Shown here: in pieces, positions 42,141 through 53,828 of the stretch
Position numbering within the stretch: position 1 is the stretch's first letter
How the letters are laid out: every line of letters starts with the position of its first letter
Origin: Amphiura filiformis
Lineage: Eukaryota; Echinodermata; Ophiuroidea; Amphilepidida; Amphiuridae
Assembly (NCBI RefSeq): GCF_039555335.1
Contig: NC_092629.1
Location: 1,683,935-1,747,934 of the forward strand
Length of the DNA: 64,000 bases
Direction of reading: 5' to 3'
The notes under the pieces: generated by a model
The model's input: only the letters and a program-made list of their open reading frames with translations
Database searches by the model: none
What the model was told of the DNA's origin: nothing
Position numbers and translations under genes: made by a program

Positions 42141-42500
42141 CATATGCTGGCGAAGTTACGTCATTTATCGGATTAATTACCATAGCAATAGGTGAAAACA
42201 ATTTTGAACATTTCGCGCTGTACTACAAGCAGGTTGCACTCATCACCTGTATGTCTGCAATCATAGATTGAATACAATACCGGTCTTTTCAAAGATACTA
42301 ATCTTACAGGTGCAACTAATCAGCATTATTCACCTATTGCTATGGTAGTTAATCCGATTATTACGTAACTTCGCCAGCGTATAGCGCTATTGCCGACAAA
42401 TGTTGACGCACTAAGGGATTAGCGGAAATATTTAATTCGATCGGACATAAGCCTAGATAAAATATTACCGGTAATAAGTGCATGTGTGAACACAGCTCTT
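42100..42500. repeat. Inverted repeat related to the CGGATATAA family
   Basis: GCGAAGTTACGTCA...GGATTAATTACCATAGCAATAGGTG near 42,160 is mirrored by CACCTATTGCTATGGTAGTTAATCC...GTAACTTCGC near 42,330. Motifs such as ACCGGTAATAGGC and GTGTGAACACAGC link it to the 39.8-40.6 kb repeats. It is probably a non-autonomous relic. Confidence 0.5.
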
Positions 42501-43190
42501 TATTCTCAAGTAGTTACACATCGACTTGAAAGTAGCCTTTGATGTGATGTGTGTTGCCGACTACGGTTGATTAATTTTCACTCCAGAATTCAGCATCGAA
42601 GTGGTTACGTAATTCTCTTGGTTACCGGATCACGCTACTTTGGTATGCCTTCGAGTGCCATATACTTTATGTGGTGATCATTTCGATCGTGGTTCATTAC
42701 TCTAGCGCGTGATCCCGTTGACATAGTAACATTACGTAACTTCGATACTGAATTGAAACCATATCCAATGTTTCTATAGATAATTCCTTGAAAGTATGAC
42801 ACGTGTGTGTTAAGTACCTGATGTTTGCTCTGCAGGGATACCACACGTGGATACTATAAGAAAGAAATGTAGTTTTGTAAAGATTCCAAAAAAATCCGCC
42901 CATTTTGGAACATATATTAATTATTTAGGAGAGTGTTTTAGGATTTTGTTAGAAACGGGATGATTTTTGATCATCTATATTTTATTGTTTTAATGTATTT
43001 TCCTGTCATTTCCTGCAAACCTAATAAAGATATTTTGATAATTGAAAATAGTCTGCATCATAAATCGTAGAGGTCGAAAGCGTAACCAAGCGTGCAAAAT
43101 AATTATTTGCCATGGAACTTCGGTCATATTTTATTTGAAATAAACTGGATGTTAGGATCTGCATGCATGGTATGCATAGTATAGACACTC

Positions 43191-44413
43191 CCTCATTTCA
43201 AAGATATAGTTATGGTTTCTCTATTGTTCAGAAACCAAAAATCAAGGGATTAAAATGTGGAGATGAATTGGTATGCAATCATAACACTATTGTGCTGGGA
43301 GGACACAAGAGGGTATATATAATCAAAAGTATAATGGCCTATAACCATACGTATATAATAGCCTATTGTGCTAACATTTTCATTATCGATATCTATCAAC
43401 GCGGACGACTTTTGATGCTCTCTGCCGTAGGTGGCACACTTCCATGACACCATAAAATTACACCCGAGTTCCGAGATTCGTTTGATAAGTTATGCATAGA
43501 CATCATGTGCTCATATATTGAGGGGTGGGGTGGGGGTGTTTTGTTTATTTGTCTGAAATATAAACGATGCATGATGATGTAGATGATTTGATTATGAATT
43601 AGATTATTCCCCGGAAAGCACAACCCATACCTCTTACCTATGTTCCCTCCGCCACCTATATATAACCTCCTCCCTCCCCCTCCCCACACTCGATATTGAC
43701 TATTCCCTATTATTCCACTCCACTCTTGAGCCCCCCTCTCCCCCTCCTTCCCTTCCCACTTCCAATGCTCTCTCCCCTCTGTTTCTGTTTCTCCCTTACC
43801 CTTACCCCCTCCCCCTCACACACACATACCCTCTTTCCCTGGCGATCTCTTCTATCTCTCTCTCTCTCTCTATTCTCCAATAAATAAATTGAATAAAAGT
43901 TAATTTAAACCAGCTTACTATGATATTGATCTTCCGTCATGCGACATGCACATAAATAGAGTTGTGTATAATAGTGTTTATAACACTGAAGTCATAATCT
44001 GTCAAGTACCTATTGTAATGTCTGTGGAAATATTTCGATGGTCTATATATTTTCACAGTGAAATCAGCTTAGGCTAATTCGTAGTCTCAAGTCAATGCTT
44101 TCAAACTAAATCAATGCTTTCAAATGTAGACTGCTTTGTTCGACTTCTCTGCTCGTGAATATTGCACTGCGAAATTTAAACATTTCTTTTGTATACTTAG
44201 AGTAGGTATCTTCAAATCAAATAATTTTACGATCCACACCACTTATAAGAAACTGAAACCAAAACCGAAACTGACTGACACAAATGTTCGGTTTTAAACA
44301 AAAGGTAGAAACAATGAGTTCGATATCTTATGATTCAAGTGGTTAGGCAGGACAATAGGAAACCACGTGACCAAAACCAAAACCAAAACTAAAACTAGAT
44401 ATTTGAAATGAGG
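43191..44413. mobile_element. MITE family 4, copy 2, inverse orientation
   Basis: It is homologous to 38,306-39,477 read in reverse, including the AAACATTTCTTTTGTATACT and GGATCCACACCACTTATAAG-like segments. The C/T-rich block at 43,700-43,870 corresponds to the purine block of copy 1. Confidence 0.7.
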
Positions 44414-44435
44414 CAATGACCTTTCCCTAAAACTA

Positions 44436-44500
44436 GTAAGCAGCAACTTGTGTATCACACCCGTCATGGGTTCGAACCCTTTTGTTGTATTTTATTGTTA
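44436..44500 (+). repeat. Possible tRNA-derived SINE fragment
   Basis: CACCCGTCATGGGTTCGAACCC contains a perfect Pol III box B-like core (GGTTCGAACCC) typical of tRNA-derived SINEs. Box A is not convincing, so this is at most a fragment. Confidence 0.3.
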
Positions 44501-45077
44501 AACCTAAATAGCGTGATTGCTTTTGAATGAGCGGCAACACACATATTTTGTTTGAGGATAGCTGGATCTATCTCCTTTCTTTACATCTTCTCTGGATAGA
44601 CACTCATGGTGTTTGAATTGATCAAGCGTCCTCATTGCTCATAATAATTATTTTATTGATGGAATCGGGGCAAGTTTTTTTTTAAATATAAAATAGGGTC
44701 TTTTGATGATAGTGATGAAATTGGGAACATCATCTAAATCTAATTCCACCCTTTTCCCCCTTCTCTCATCTCCGGCCGGGGCTTTCCCTCCCCGCTCGCG
44801 ATTATTTTTTTCGTACATCATATTTGAAAATTATTTTCGTTTTTGATAATCAAACACGGAATAAAGCAAAACTCTGAAAAATCAACTGATTTTACCACAT
44901 GCGTTACAAATATATAGGCCTAATTATGATGTACGAAAAAATAATCGCCCCGCTCCTATCCTGTCCTCGATTTCTTTTCTTCGCCGTTCCTCTCCTCTCC
45001 TCTCATCTCCACAGATGTCCGCATTTTTCTCAAATGTTTCTCAAAGCTTAAGTTTTTGGGTAGGCCTACACACCGTC

Positions 45078-45204
45078 AGTCCAAACCACTGTCAGTCCGA
45101 ATTTTTAGGGTTTCTAACCCTAACCCTAACACTAACGCTAAACCTAACCCTAAACCTAACTCTAACCCGGACCATAAAAATTCGGACTGACGGTGGTTTG
45201 GTCA
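45078..45204. repeat. Telomere-like (CCCTAA) repeats inside an inverted repeat
   Basis: CTAACCCTAACCCTAAC with variants occupies about 45,112-45,168. It is flanked by CCACTGTCAGTCCGAATTTT and its complement AAAATTCGGACTGACGGTGG. The whole could fold as a hairpin with a telomere-like loop. Confidence 0.75.
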
Positions 45205-46083
45205 GCCCCCCCCCCCCCCGCCAAATGGGTTGATCCCCCCTCCTGAAATTCACTTTGCCCCTCTGCGGACTCTGCCATTGTAGTTGGTAACTTCAGTCAA
45301 AGGCGGTCAGCCTCCCCCTCAGCCTAGAGGAAAAGAGGGTGTATGTGTGTGTTTCATGGAGTTGTGTGTGGAGAGAGAAGAAAGGGAGGGTGGGGTGAGA
45401 AAGGGACCGGGAGATGAGGGACAGGCGAAGAGGGGAAGGAAAAATTGGATCAAGTTCCCAATAGCGGCACCACTTTCACCAAAAGACCCTTGATGTTTTA
45501 TTAACTGAACTAATAATATCGAGTTGGTTCAAATAGTGATAATAATTATTATTATTATGAGAGAGGGGGCGCCTGACCACTTCCAATGACAGTATAATAA
45601 GCCCTCTGCTGAATTCTATTTAAAAAAGAAAAATTAATGAGCAAATCTTTGTTAAAGAAGCCAAGTTATAAATCAACTCACATAATCTCTTCGGTTTTCG
45701 TTTGGTACAATACACAAACAGAAATTGAGTTAAAATAGTGATTATAATATTACATGTATTATGATGAGCGTTTGACCACTTAAAAGATAACTAACCCTAC
45801 ATAGTATATCTATCGGTATTTAGCAGCATGCTTAATTGTATTTAAAAAGATAAATTGATGTACAAATCTTGTTTAAAGAAGCCAAGTTATAAATCAACTC
45901 ACATAAACCCACAATAAAGAACCAGAAATTGAGACAAAAAAGACTTTTTGCTCCAATTTTGCGCAAAATGGGTTGATTCACCACCCTGAAATTCACTTCG
46001 CGCCCTGCCCACCCTTGTACCCCCGAAAAATGCCTGCCGCCGCCACTGCCCCCCCATCCACCACCTCCCCCACCACACCATGG

Positions 46084-46360
46084 TTAGTTTGCGTAAGGGA
46101 TTAGAGAGACTGCTCAACTGCGCAAGCCCGCTCAGTGTTATGCCAAAATTCTTCATTGTTTTACCCGCAAGTTAGACACTTTAGGTAAAGGTTTACACCC
46201 AGTCGCCTTTGGAACAGCGGTTTTATTCAATAAAAGTCAATCAATCGTCGCGATAACGTAGCGACTGAGTTTAAACCTTTACCTAAGGTGAGTAACCTCT
46301 TCCGTAACAAACAATGAAGATGATTAGCATAACAAGCGGCCTTGCGCTCTCTAATCACTT
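46084..46360. repeat. Imperfect palindromic repeat
   Basis: TAGGTAAAGGTTTACACCCAG near 46,174 is mirrored by CTGAGTTTAAACCTTTACCTA near 46,266. Outer parts (CGCAAG with CTCTAATC) also mirror. It is probably a MITE. No coding content. Confidence 0.5.
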
Positions 46361-46740
46361 AACAATGAAGGAACGGAGTAGTCATGGTTCCGGTCATATC
46401 CTTTATCCAGAACAATCAAATGTACGGTATCTAACAAAGGAGAATTAGCATATTAACAAAGGATGTACCTAGTAGCCATGGTACCCGTGATGCATAACAA
46501 TGAAGGTACCGAGTAGTCATGGTTCCGGTCATATCCTTTATCCAGAACAATCAAACGTACGGTAACTAACAAAGGAGAATTAGCATACTAACAAAGGAGG
46601 CACATAGTAGCCATGGTACCCGTGATACATAACAATGAAGGCACGGAGTAGTCATGGTTCCGGTCATATCCTTTATCCAGAACAATCAAACGTACGGTAA
46701 CTAACAAAGGAGAATTAGCATACTAACAAAGGAGGACCTT
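46360..46740. repeat. 135-bp tandem repeat, about 2.8 copies
   Basis: GAGTAGTCATGGTTCCGG begins at 46,376, 46,511 and 46,646, exactly 135 bp apart. Each is followed by TATCCTTTATCCAGAACAAT and later TAGCCATGGTACCCGTGAT. No coding content. Confidence 0.9.
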
Positions 46741-47850
46741 AGCGGTCATTCACCTAATCCCATAGAAGTGGGTGTGTTTACATGTTCGTTTAATTTCGAA
46801 AGTAACTTGCGAGTGTGTCCACACAAGACGTTGGCCTACTTGTAAGTTCACTCCCGGGAGAGGAGAGAGTGGAGGTGAGAGGGAATGAGAGAGACGGGGT
46901 GGGTGGGTTGGGGCCACCACAGCCGTTGCTCTGCATAGAGGTATCAACCATTTATTCAGCATGTGCAGGGACATTATTGATTGATTACTCAGGTAGAACA
47001 CACTGATACACAGGCATGATGGAGGGCTCAAAATCTCAACTCCCGGGAATAGCATATCCATTACATGTTAGCGGTATTAATTAATTTATAGCTATGGGTT
47101 GAAGTAAAAAAGTATTTTTACCCGTTCAATTGGTAAACAAGGCTTTAATGTTGGAAATAAAAAAAGACCCGGTTAAAATCGGCCGTAAAATAACATAAAT
47201 ACAGACTTCCGAATATTACCTCTTAGTTTTAAAAACTTTGAATAATTAACAGATTTTCAAAAAAATAATTAAGTGCTTTTTCGGTGGAGGTCAGGCATTT
47301 TGTTTAGTAATTATTAATGTTTAGGTATTCCTTTGACATAATGCACACAAAAATTTGAATGAAAAATTGTTCTTCATTTAAACTTGCGAAGGGCTTTGAG
47401 AACTATTAAGATTAAAATTTAAGATGACCTAATCACTGCGCGTTATCAGCGTTTGTTGTCATTGATAGATAATGACTCTGTGGAAATCTTGAAAATGAGG
47501 GAGTTTCGTAAAATTCTTTTCTTTCAAAAACGGAGCGATCAATTGTCAAAATTTAAAAAGTATGTAATAGCGGATCATCATCAGTTATTTAATTTTGTTT
47601 GCTTTATGCGTTAAAGTACCCACAAATATCAGTTCCCGACGATAGTGTTCTTTCAGGGACACCCTGCATGTAAGGTGTGGGTGAGATAAGTGTAGGTTTT
47701 TTGTAGGTGGGGGAGTGCTTGGTTGTGTGCAGTGAATATACGCAGAGGAACATTTACTGTGTACCATTGTAATATACAATGCGATGAAAAGTTTATTCTT
47801 ATTTTATTTCCATAGTTATATTCATAACTTTATGCACTTACTGTTTGCAG
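46741..47850. other. Gene-free stretch
   Basis: Only short frames without motifs occur before the acceptor at 47,850. Confidence 0.4.
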
Positions 47851-47915
47851 ATGTGATGCTGGTGTAATTGGAAGTCAATGTCAAGGAATCAACGGTACTG
47901 ACAACAATGCAAATG
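47851..47915 (+). CDS. Internal exon of a membrane protein (cysteine/glycine-rich ectodomain)
   Basis: Acceptor ctgtttgcag and donor gtaaat bound 65 nt. The frame that joins the next exon reads CDAGVIGSQCQGINGTDNN, with EGF-like C..G..G..C spacing and an NGT glycosylation site. Its end phase (1) matches the start phase of the exon at 49,012. It is small, so taken alone support is moderate. Confidence 0.5.
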
Positions 47916-48350
47916 GTAAATATTTAGTCCTCATTATGGTATTACTTTTTAATACATGTTTTAGGACAGGATAATAACAAAAATGATCCTAAATAAAAAT
48001 CCTTCTGCACATAAATAATACCCCTCTAAAAACGTCAAAATTGCTAACTAATAGAGGAAGACACGTACGACAATACGTTATGTTTAATAGCCGATTGGTT
48101 ACCCTTCATCGACCTAAAGAGATTTAGCCGTAAATTCACATTTTGGCATTATATATTGACCTGAAATGGAGTGTAGAAATTAACAAAACAAAAAAATGTT
48201 ATGATGTTGTTGTTGTTGTTGGATTTATCCCGCCAAAGTTGTTGTTTTACACTATCAAGTGTTTAGATTCCTTGGCCTTTTTACTTTAGGCAGTTATATT
48301 ACATCTTCCGTAAATAATAAGTTCTAACACTTATGATTAATGCATTTCTG

Positions 48351-48425
48351 AGAGTGCACAGTCCCCTTACATGATGCATTCATAAATGTCACTATGTCTG
48401 TTCATTCAAGGGACTGTGCACTCTC
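48351..48425. repeat. Short inverted repeat in an intron
   Basis: GAGTGCACAGTCCCCTT is mirrored by AAGGGACTGTGCACTC about 40 bp later. It is probably a small MITE-like hairpin. Confidence 0.6.
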
Positions 48426-48548
48426 TAATAGAAAATCAAACAGTTGAAAACACTATCATAAAAAAAATATTCGGTTGATACTGTCCTCGTTAAATTAGAA
48501 TAAATTAAACGGGGGTGAGATTGTGAAGGGAAATTGTATCGGGGTTAG

Positions 48549-48700
48549 ATCAATTCACGTCGCGTCGGTAGCTGGAGCCTACAACACACACAATTTTTAG
48601 TAGTCTGGGAAGGTATTTTGGCATATAAAGTTTTGGCGGGAGGGAGAATCGAACACCAGATTGGCATGGGGTGACTAGGCTGGGCCAATCTACATTTTCA
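48549..48700 (-). repeat. Possible tRNA-derived SINE fragment
   Basis: Read on the minus strand, ATTGGCCCAGCCTAG (box A-like) is followed by TGGTGTTCGATTCTCCC (box B-like) at tRNA-like spacing. The rest shows no cloverleaf. Direct phrases TGTACCATTGTAATA occur at about 47,760 and 48,760. Confidence 0.35.
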
Positions 48701-49011
48701 CATTTTCGAAAGTTTTTTGAGTTTTTGTAGTTCCCTACTTGCTGCGTTCGTAATTTGTGTACCATTGTAATAGATTCAATTATCCTGATCTAAGTAGTAA
48801 TTTAGACAACGGACGCATTATGTTGTACATAATAGTAATCATGGAATATTGCTTTGTTCAATACAGTTCCGGCAATCAATGCTAATTTCTTGTGTTTTGG
48901 TATGTTTCTTTGTTTGTATGAGAGGGGGGATATTAGTGAAGGGAGGTATTAGTGAAGAATTGTTCTTGTCCGAGAATCTAATTAAAAGGCGCATATCTTT
49001 TTATAACGTAG

Positions 49012-49253
49012 ATATAACAACGGGCAGTTGGATCGGAATCGGATTTGGGGTTGGTTTATCTTCTTTAGCTGCCCTTTTAGGAGCTCTTTGCTGTATTTAT
49101 TACCGTATGGCAAGAGTCTCAGGAAAAACTAATATACCTGCCATACCACCCTACGAACTGCAAGCTGATCCCAATCAACTCCAACTGATGCCACCACTGG
49201 ATAATTACTCTCTGGGAACAGGACAGCTTACCCCAGCTTTTCCGTCATTATTA
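49012..49253 (+). CDS. Transmembrane exon of a single-pass membrane protein
   Basis: Acceptor ataacgtag and donor gtaagt bound 242 nt. It encodes ITTGSWIGIGFGVGLSSLAA plus LLGALCCIYYRMARV, a clear transmembrane helix followed by a basic stop-transfer (YYRMAR). A cytoplasmic part follows (IPAIPPYELQADPNQLQLM, DNYSLGTGQLTPAFPSLL). It leaves in phase 0. The open frame extends upstream to 48,849, but that part lacks motifs and the acceptor explains the start. Confidence 0.7.
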
Positions 49254-49469
49254 GTAAGTTTGACTTTTACCGTACTTCAAATCAAAGGCTGTTTGTTGCT
49301 TGATGTGATTATTTATTATTATCCTGTGCCAATTAAACATACAATTTGCAATTTTAGACAATACAAACTAATTTTGCACTAACATACTGCACAGGGATAT
49401 ATTTTATCAGTTACTTTACTAGTTTTTCCTTTCTTTATAGCATAATTCCATTTTTTCTATAGATTTTCG

Positions 49470-49590
49470 CGTTCACCTCGACTTGAGGTTTTCATGGCAT
49501 AGTGGTGTTGAATAGATAATCCTATATAATCCTCTAGACGTTGAAGTTTGTGATTTTGAACCACATTTCTCAAAATCTCACTCAATTATC
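49470..49590. repeat. Dispersed repeat, SINE-like, copy 1
   Basis: TGGCATAGTGGTGTTGAATA...ATAATCCTCTAGACGTT is very close to the stretch at 62,985-63,090. TGGCATAGTGG resembles a Pol III box A, suggesting a tRNA-derived family. Confidence 0.5.
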
Positions 49591-50057
49591 GTTATGTCAT
49601 ATTCTAGCGTTATAACAAGTATGATTTCTTAGATGACTAATTTGGCATTAAAAGTGCTCAAACCCATTACAGCATATTTAGCAATATATATATATATATA
49701 TACTAGCTCGTGTATCATCAGTTATTATATTATTTTTTTTTTAGCTTCTTGGCTACTCGTACTCTCTAAGTGCTATCAGCTTAATGTATGTTTATGAGTT
49801 TGTAAGATCACTTGTATCATAGGGTCTACTATTATTTTCTTGTATTATATTGTTTCTACCAGGTTCAGCCTGAAGAAGGACTGCACAACGTCCGAAAATT
49901 TGCTATGTTTCTACTGAACTAAATAATAATATATTTTGAACTGCTACGTCCGGGTGAAATTTCCAACTTCTTTCGTCTATATATATATAATATATAGTTA
50001 ATCAAAACAGCTGAAGATATTGCTCGATACTATTAGATAGTAGAGCGTGTAATAAAA

Positions 50058-50271
50058 TACATAAAACAACGTAATTATGTTATAACAGCATGATTTATTA
50101 CTCGGAGTTTCACGCCTAAAACGGCGATCATCAGATAAATAGCTGAACACTGAACAGTGTTCAGTGTTCAGCTATTCAGTGTTCAGCTATTTATCTGATG
50201 ATCGCCGTTTTAGGCGTGAAACTCCGAGTAATAAATCATGCTGTTATAACATAATTACGTTGTTTTATGTA
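50058..50271. repeat. Perfect 97-bp palindrome with 20-base loop
   Basis: Bases 50,058-50,154 are the exact reverse complement of 50,175-50,271 as far as I can check by eye. The centre is CAGTGTTCAGTGTTCAGCTA. It lies in the last intron of the membrane protein gene, just before the TTTA microsatellite. Confidence 0.9.
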
Positions 50272-50289
50272 TTATATATATATATATAT

Positions 50290-50295
50290 TCTTTT

Positions 50296-50382
<87 letters not shown>

Positions 50383-50392
50383 TTGTTTTTTT
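50290..50392. repeat. (TTTA)n microsatellite
   Basis: About 24 copies of TTTA occur in uninterrupted order, followed by T-rich DNA up to the acceptor at 50,462. The open frames across it are meaningless. Confidence 0.97.
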
Positions 50393-50462
50393 TATTGTTT
50401 TTTATTTTTTTATTTTTTATTTATTAATATATATTTTTTTTCATTATTCTTATTATTTACAG

Positions 50463-50504
50463 AACATGCCGAATAATCCATTCACCGATGTCTATGATAT
50501 ATAA
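50463..50504 (+). CDS. Last exon: short cytoplasmic tail and stop
   Basis: After acceptor tatttacag the phase-0 frame reads NMPNNPFTDVYDI and stops at TAA 50,502-50,504. The end Y-D-I fits a class II PDZ ligand (hydrophobic-x-hydrophobic at the C-terminus). FRAS1/FREM2-type proteins bind the PDZ protein GRIP1 through their tails, so the match is suggestive. Being only 13 codons, it depends on the phase agreement with the exon at 49,012-49,253. Confidence 0.55.
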   Translation, partial: NMPNNPFTDVYDI

Positions 50505-51334
50505 TCAACGGTCATCTTGACATGCTGCAGAATTGTATTCGAAAAAGAAGAATACGCGAATGTTCTATTTTTATAACGAATTATCACTAAATATGTTGGA
50601 AAATAGAAAAAAATATAAATGCATCAGCCCGCCCGAAAAATGAATCAATCCTACACGACGCGCGAAACACTGCGCGTAGTACACAGAGTGCACAATATAC
50701 CCAATCAATGAATGTTTCGTATTTTCTAACGCTTGCTCTGATTGGTTCTCGCTATCAAAGAGTGTATGAATAAGATTTATTAAGATTCAAGACGTACATA
50801 GTTAAGATAACGTTTTAGTCTCAGTTAATCATCTTTCATTTTCTAACAAGCTTTACCAGACATTTCAGAGGGATATTCTTCATATTCACAATACAATTCG
50901 ATATTTCTGATGTACTCTCAGGTCCCACAAAAATGTTGCTCTCTGAATTCTTTAACTGAATGATAACGAAAATAAAAGATATCGATATAACGATATCAAA
51001 TATCGATATTGGATAGGACGCACATATAAAATCAGATATTTTATTCTAAATAACCATTTAGAAAGCAGTAGTTAAATTTGTTATTGCATGTATAATGTAT
51101 TTAACATGTATTTTATAGCTGTAGAAAAATATATAATAATCGGAAACCAAATAATATTATGTAAAATTGGTATTATCTATATATTTGCTTTTTGTGATTG
51201 TATAACAAAAACCCCACTACACGTACTTACTTATGTCTTAATTGATTAATAGAACTTGTTTAAAATTAAAAAATTGTTGGTCTAAAGTATATTTAGAATG
51301 ACAAACCGAATAAAGCATGTTAATTGAATGATAT

Positions 51335-52391
51335 AAAGTCTGCACAAAAAATAAGGCAGCTGTTATAAATACGTATTCTGAATACGAAGTATGTCCTTCT
51401 GATATCAAATGATTTTGATTTCTTGAAATTCGCAATGTAATACACATTTTATGGCAAATCATTAAAATTTGATATTGTTGATATTTGAAAGTACTCGAAG
51501 TAAACTTTATAAATCTGATGATATATACTTGAAGTTTATGTAGGTGGGATGAAAAGCCGACGATCAATTGAAAATGTTGAACTTTCGTATTGAAGATATG
51601 GATTTTTTTCCCAAAACACAAAAAAATAGGTCTTTTGGGGAAAACAATCCATATCTTCAATATGAAAGGTCAAAATTTTCAATTGATCGTCGGCTTTTCC
51701 TCCCCTCATAGCTACATACACTTTAAGAATATATCATTAGATTTATAAAATTTACTTCGAGGACTGTTATATATCAAAATGTGAAAAATATCAAATTTTA
51801 GTAATTTGTAATACAATTTGTATTATATCGTGATTTTCAAAAAATGAAAATTATTTGATATCAGAAAGACATTCTGCGTATTCAGAATGCAATTCGATAT
51901 GTCTGATGTGCTCTCATGTCCCACAAAAAATACTGTCGACAGGCTTAAAACGCTATTTCCAGATCCCTTAAGAATTAATAATTCCTTTCACAATATTTCA
52001 ACACAGGGAGAAGCATGATTTATTTACGCGCATTCTGATACCCCATTTGTCCAATGTCGTTCAATATTAACCACACAGTAGTGCTTTTAAAGAAAAGTAC
52101 CCGAATTTAAAAGTTGCAGTTTACAGCCACCAATGGTTATTACGCAAGCATTGTGGCACTTATACCCCGCAATTATCTTCGCGCTAACTTCAAATCAATA
52201 CAAATAGCTGCAACTTTCATATGTCTGCACAACACTGCTGTGTTGTGAATATTAAACGAAATCGGACGAACATCAAAATGCGCGCATAGAAATCATCCTT
52301 TTTTCTATTTTAAAATATTGTGAAAACAATGTTTAGTTCTGAAGCTAAAGGCGTATTTATAACAACTGCGTTACTTTTTTGTGCAGTCTTT
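51335..52391. mobile_element. Element with 40-bp inverted ends, carrying a nested MITE
   Basis: AAAGTCTGCACAAAAAATAA at the left is mirrored by TTACTTTTTTGTGCAGTCTTT at the right, and both continue into GTTATAAATACG and its complement. Between them lies a truncated copy of MITE family 1 (about 51,375-51,967), ending at TTAA 51,968-51,971. Confidence 0.65.
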
Positions 52392-52796
52392 ATATATATA
52401 TTGTTATAATAACAAATGTAAATGTCGTCGCACTTTTGGCATAAAGACAGGTGTAGACCCCGTCACTCTCAGAAGAAAAATAAACACCTTATATTAGAGT
52501 TGGTATTGGTAATTTTGTATATGGTAAGGCATTGTATATTAACAGTAATTGTAATGTAGAAACCATTCAAACTAGTAGCTTTTGTAAAAAGTATAAACGT
52601 GTTATGAGCGCGCTAAGCTTTATTTATAGACCATCGCTGAGCAACAAACAATGGGCAATTGACCAATTAGGTAGCGCACTTTTCCCAAGGCAACAAAAAT
52701 CTCATTGGCTAAAAATCCAATCGCTATTGCTCAGCGATGTAAATTTAGTATAAATTCCGCTTAAGGATACGATACATGATTTAAGAAAAATGTTTC

Positions 52797-52886
52797 CACA
52801 GGCTTCGTTGGGATTCGAACCAGCGATTCGAAACTTCCTTCGATTACGCGTCTAGCGCTTTACCGTTTGGCCTCGGTGGCAGTTGA
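52797..52886 (-). repeat. tRNA-like sequence, probably a SINE head or tRNA pseudogene
   Basis: On the minus strand GCCACCGAGGCCAAACGG and GGTTCGAATCC match Pol III boxes A and B at tRNA spacing. The acceptor stem (GCCACCG with the 3' side) and the T stem do not pair well. A working tRNA is therefore unlikely. Confidence 0.5.
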
Positions 52887-53828
52887 GTGGAGGAGTGTAA
52901 TGAAAATGATAAATCTCATAATGCCATCTTTAGCCTTTTGTTTACTAAAAAAAGACGCGTTTTGTAAAGATAGATTAGCCGTTTTATGCATAAAGAGCAC
53001 GAACGTTTGGGAAAGGTTTCAAACAAATAATAAAGACACTGATGTGATGATGAAATTGTCGGGAAATATCTGCGTCGCAATGTTTTGTTTTGGTTTTAGG
53101 AATTTGACCTTAAAATTTACGACTTCATGACATTATCATTCGAAATCAACAAAAGATAATTTCAACAGTATATGGCATCATTCTTTCACTAGAATGTTTT
53201 ATACATGTATGTGAAATAGCTTCAACAATGGTTCGCTGCATAATGGTAAAAACAGCCTTAACCTAAAAAAGGGCGAGAGGTACCATATTTACGGATTCAG
53301 GCTAAATTTAAAATTGATATAAAACGTTTGTTTTTTGATCGATTACAAAAAATAATTTTTGTTATATAAAGAAATTGTGTCTGGCGTTAATTACACTACA
53401 GTTTTTATTCTTAGGGCTCTTTGACTTCTTCAAATGATTTTTTAATGATAGAGTGAATCCCCTGGCCCTTTATAATTACGCACAAAAGATCGAGTCCCCT
53501 TAATGGTTCTGTCGGGTTATAAAAGGTCATGGAAATATTTCTAAAATACCTGATATGATTATTTTTATATAATCGCAAACGTTTAATAACATTATGTTTT
53601 GCAGCAAGTTTTCAAACAATGTGCATAAAATGTTTAAATGTCAGGTTATTATAAAGGATATACAAACCTGATATTACCTATATATAGTGCAAATATTTTA
53701 ACATAATTATATTTAAGTGTTGACAAAATATTTGACAAAATATTTGCCAAAAATAGTTTACAATAATATTTAAAAATATTGTTGCAATAATTTTTATGTT
53801 TTTATGTTTATTTATGTCACATAAGATA

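Noticed and set aside
48849-49011. Upstream extension of the transmembrane exon's open frame as coding
   Set aside because: The acceptor at 49,010-49,011 and the phase match with the 47,851 exon explain the start better. The upstream residues show no motif.
50164-50476. Open frames of repeated YLFI residues
   Set aside because: They are translation of the (TTTA)n microsatellite.
52797-52886. Functional tRNA gene
   Set aside because: Boxes A and B are good, but the acceptor and T stems do not pair. A SINE head or pseudogene is more likely.
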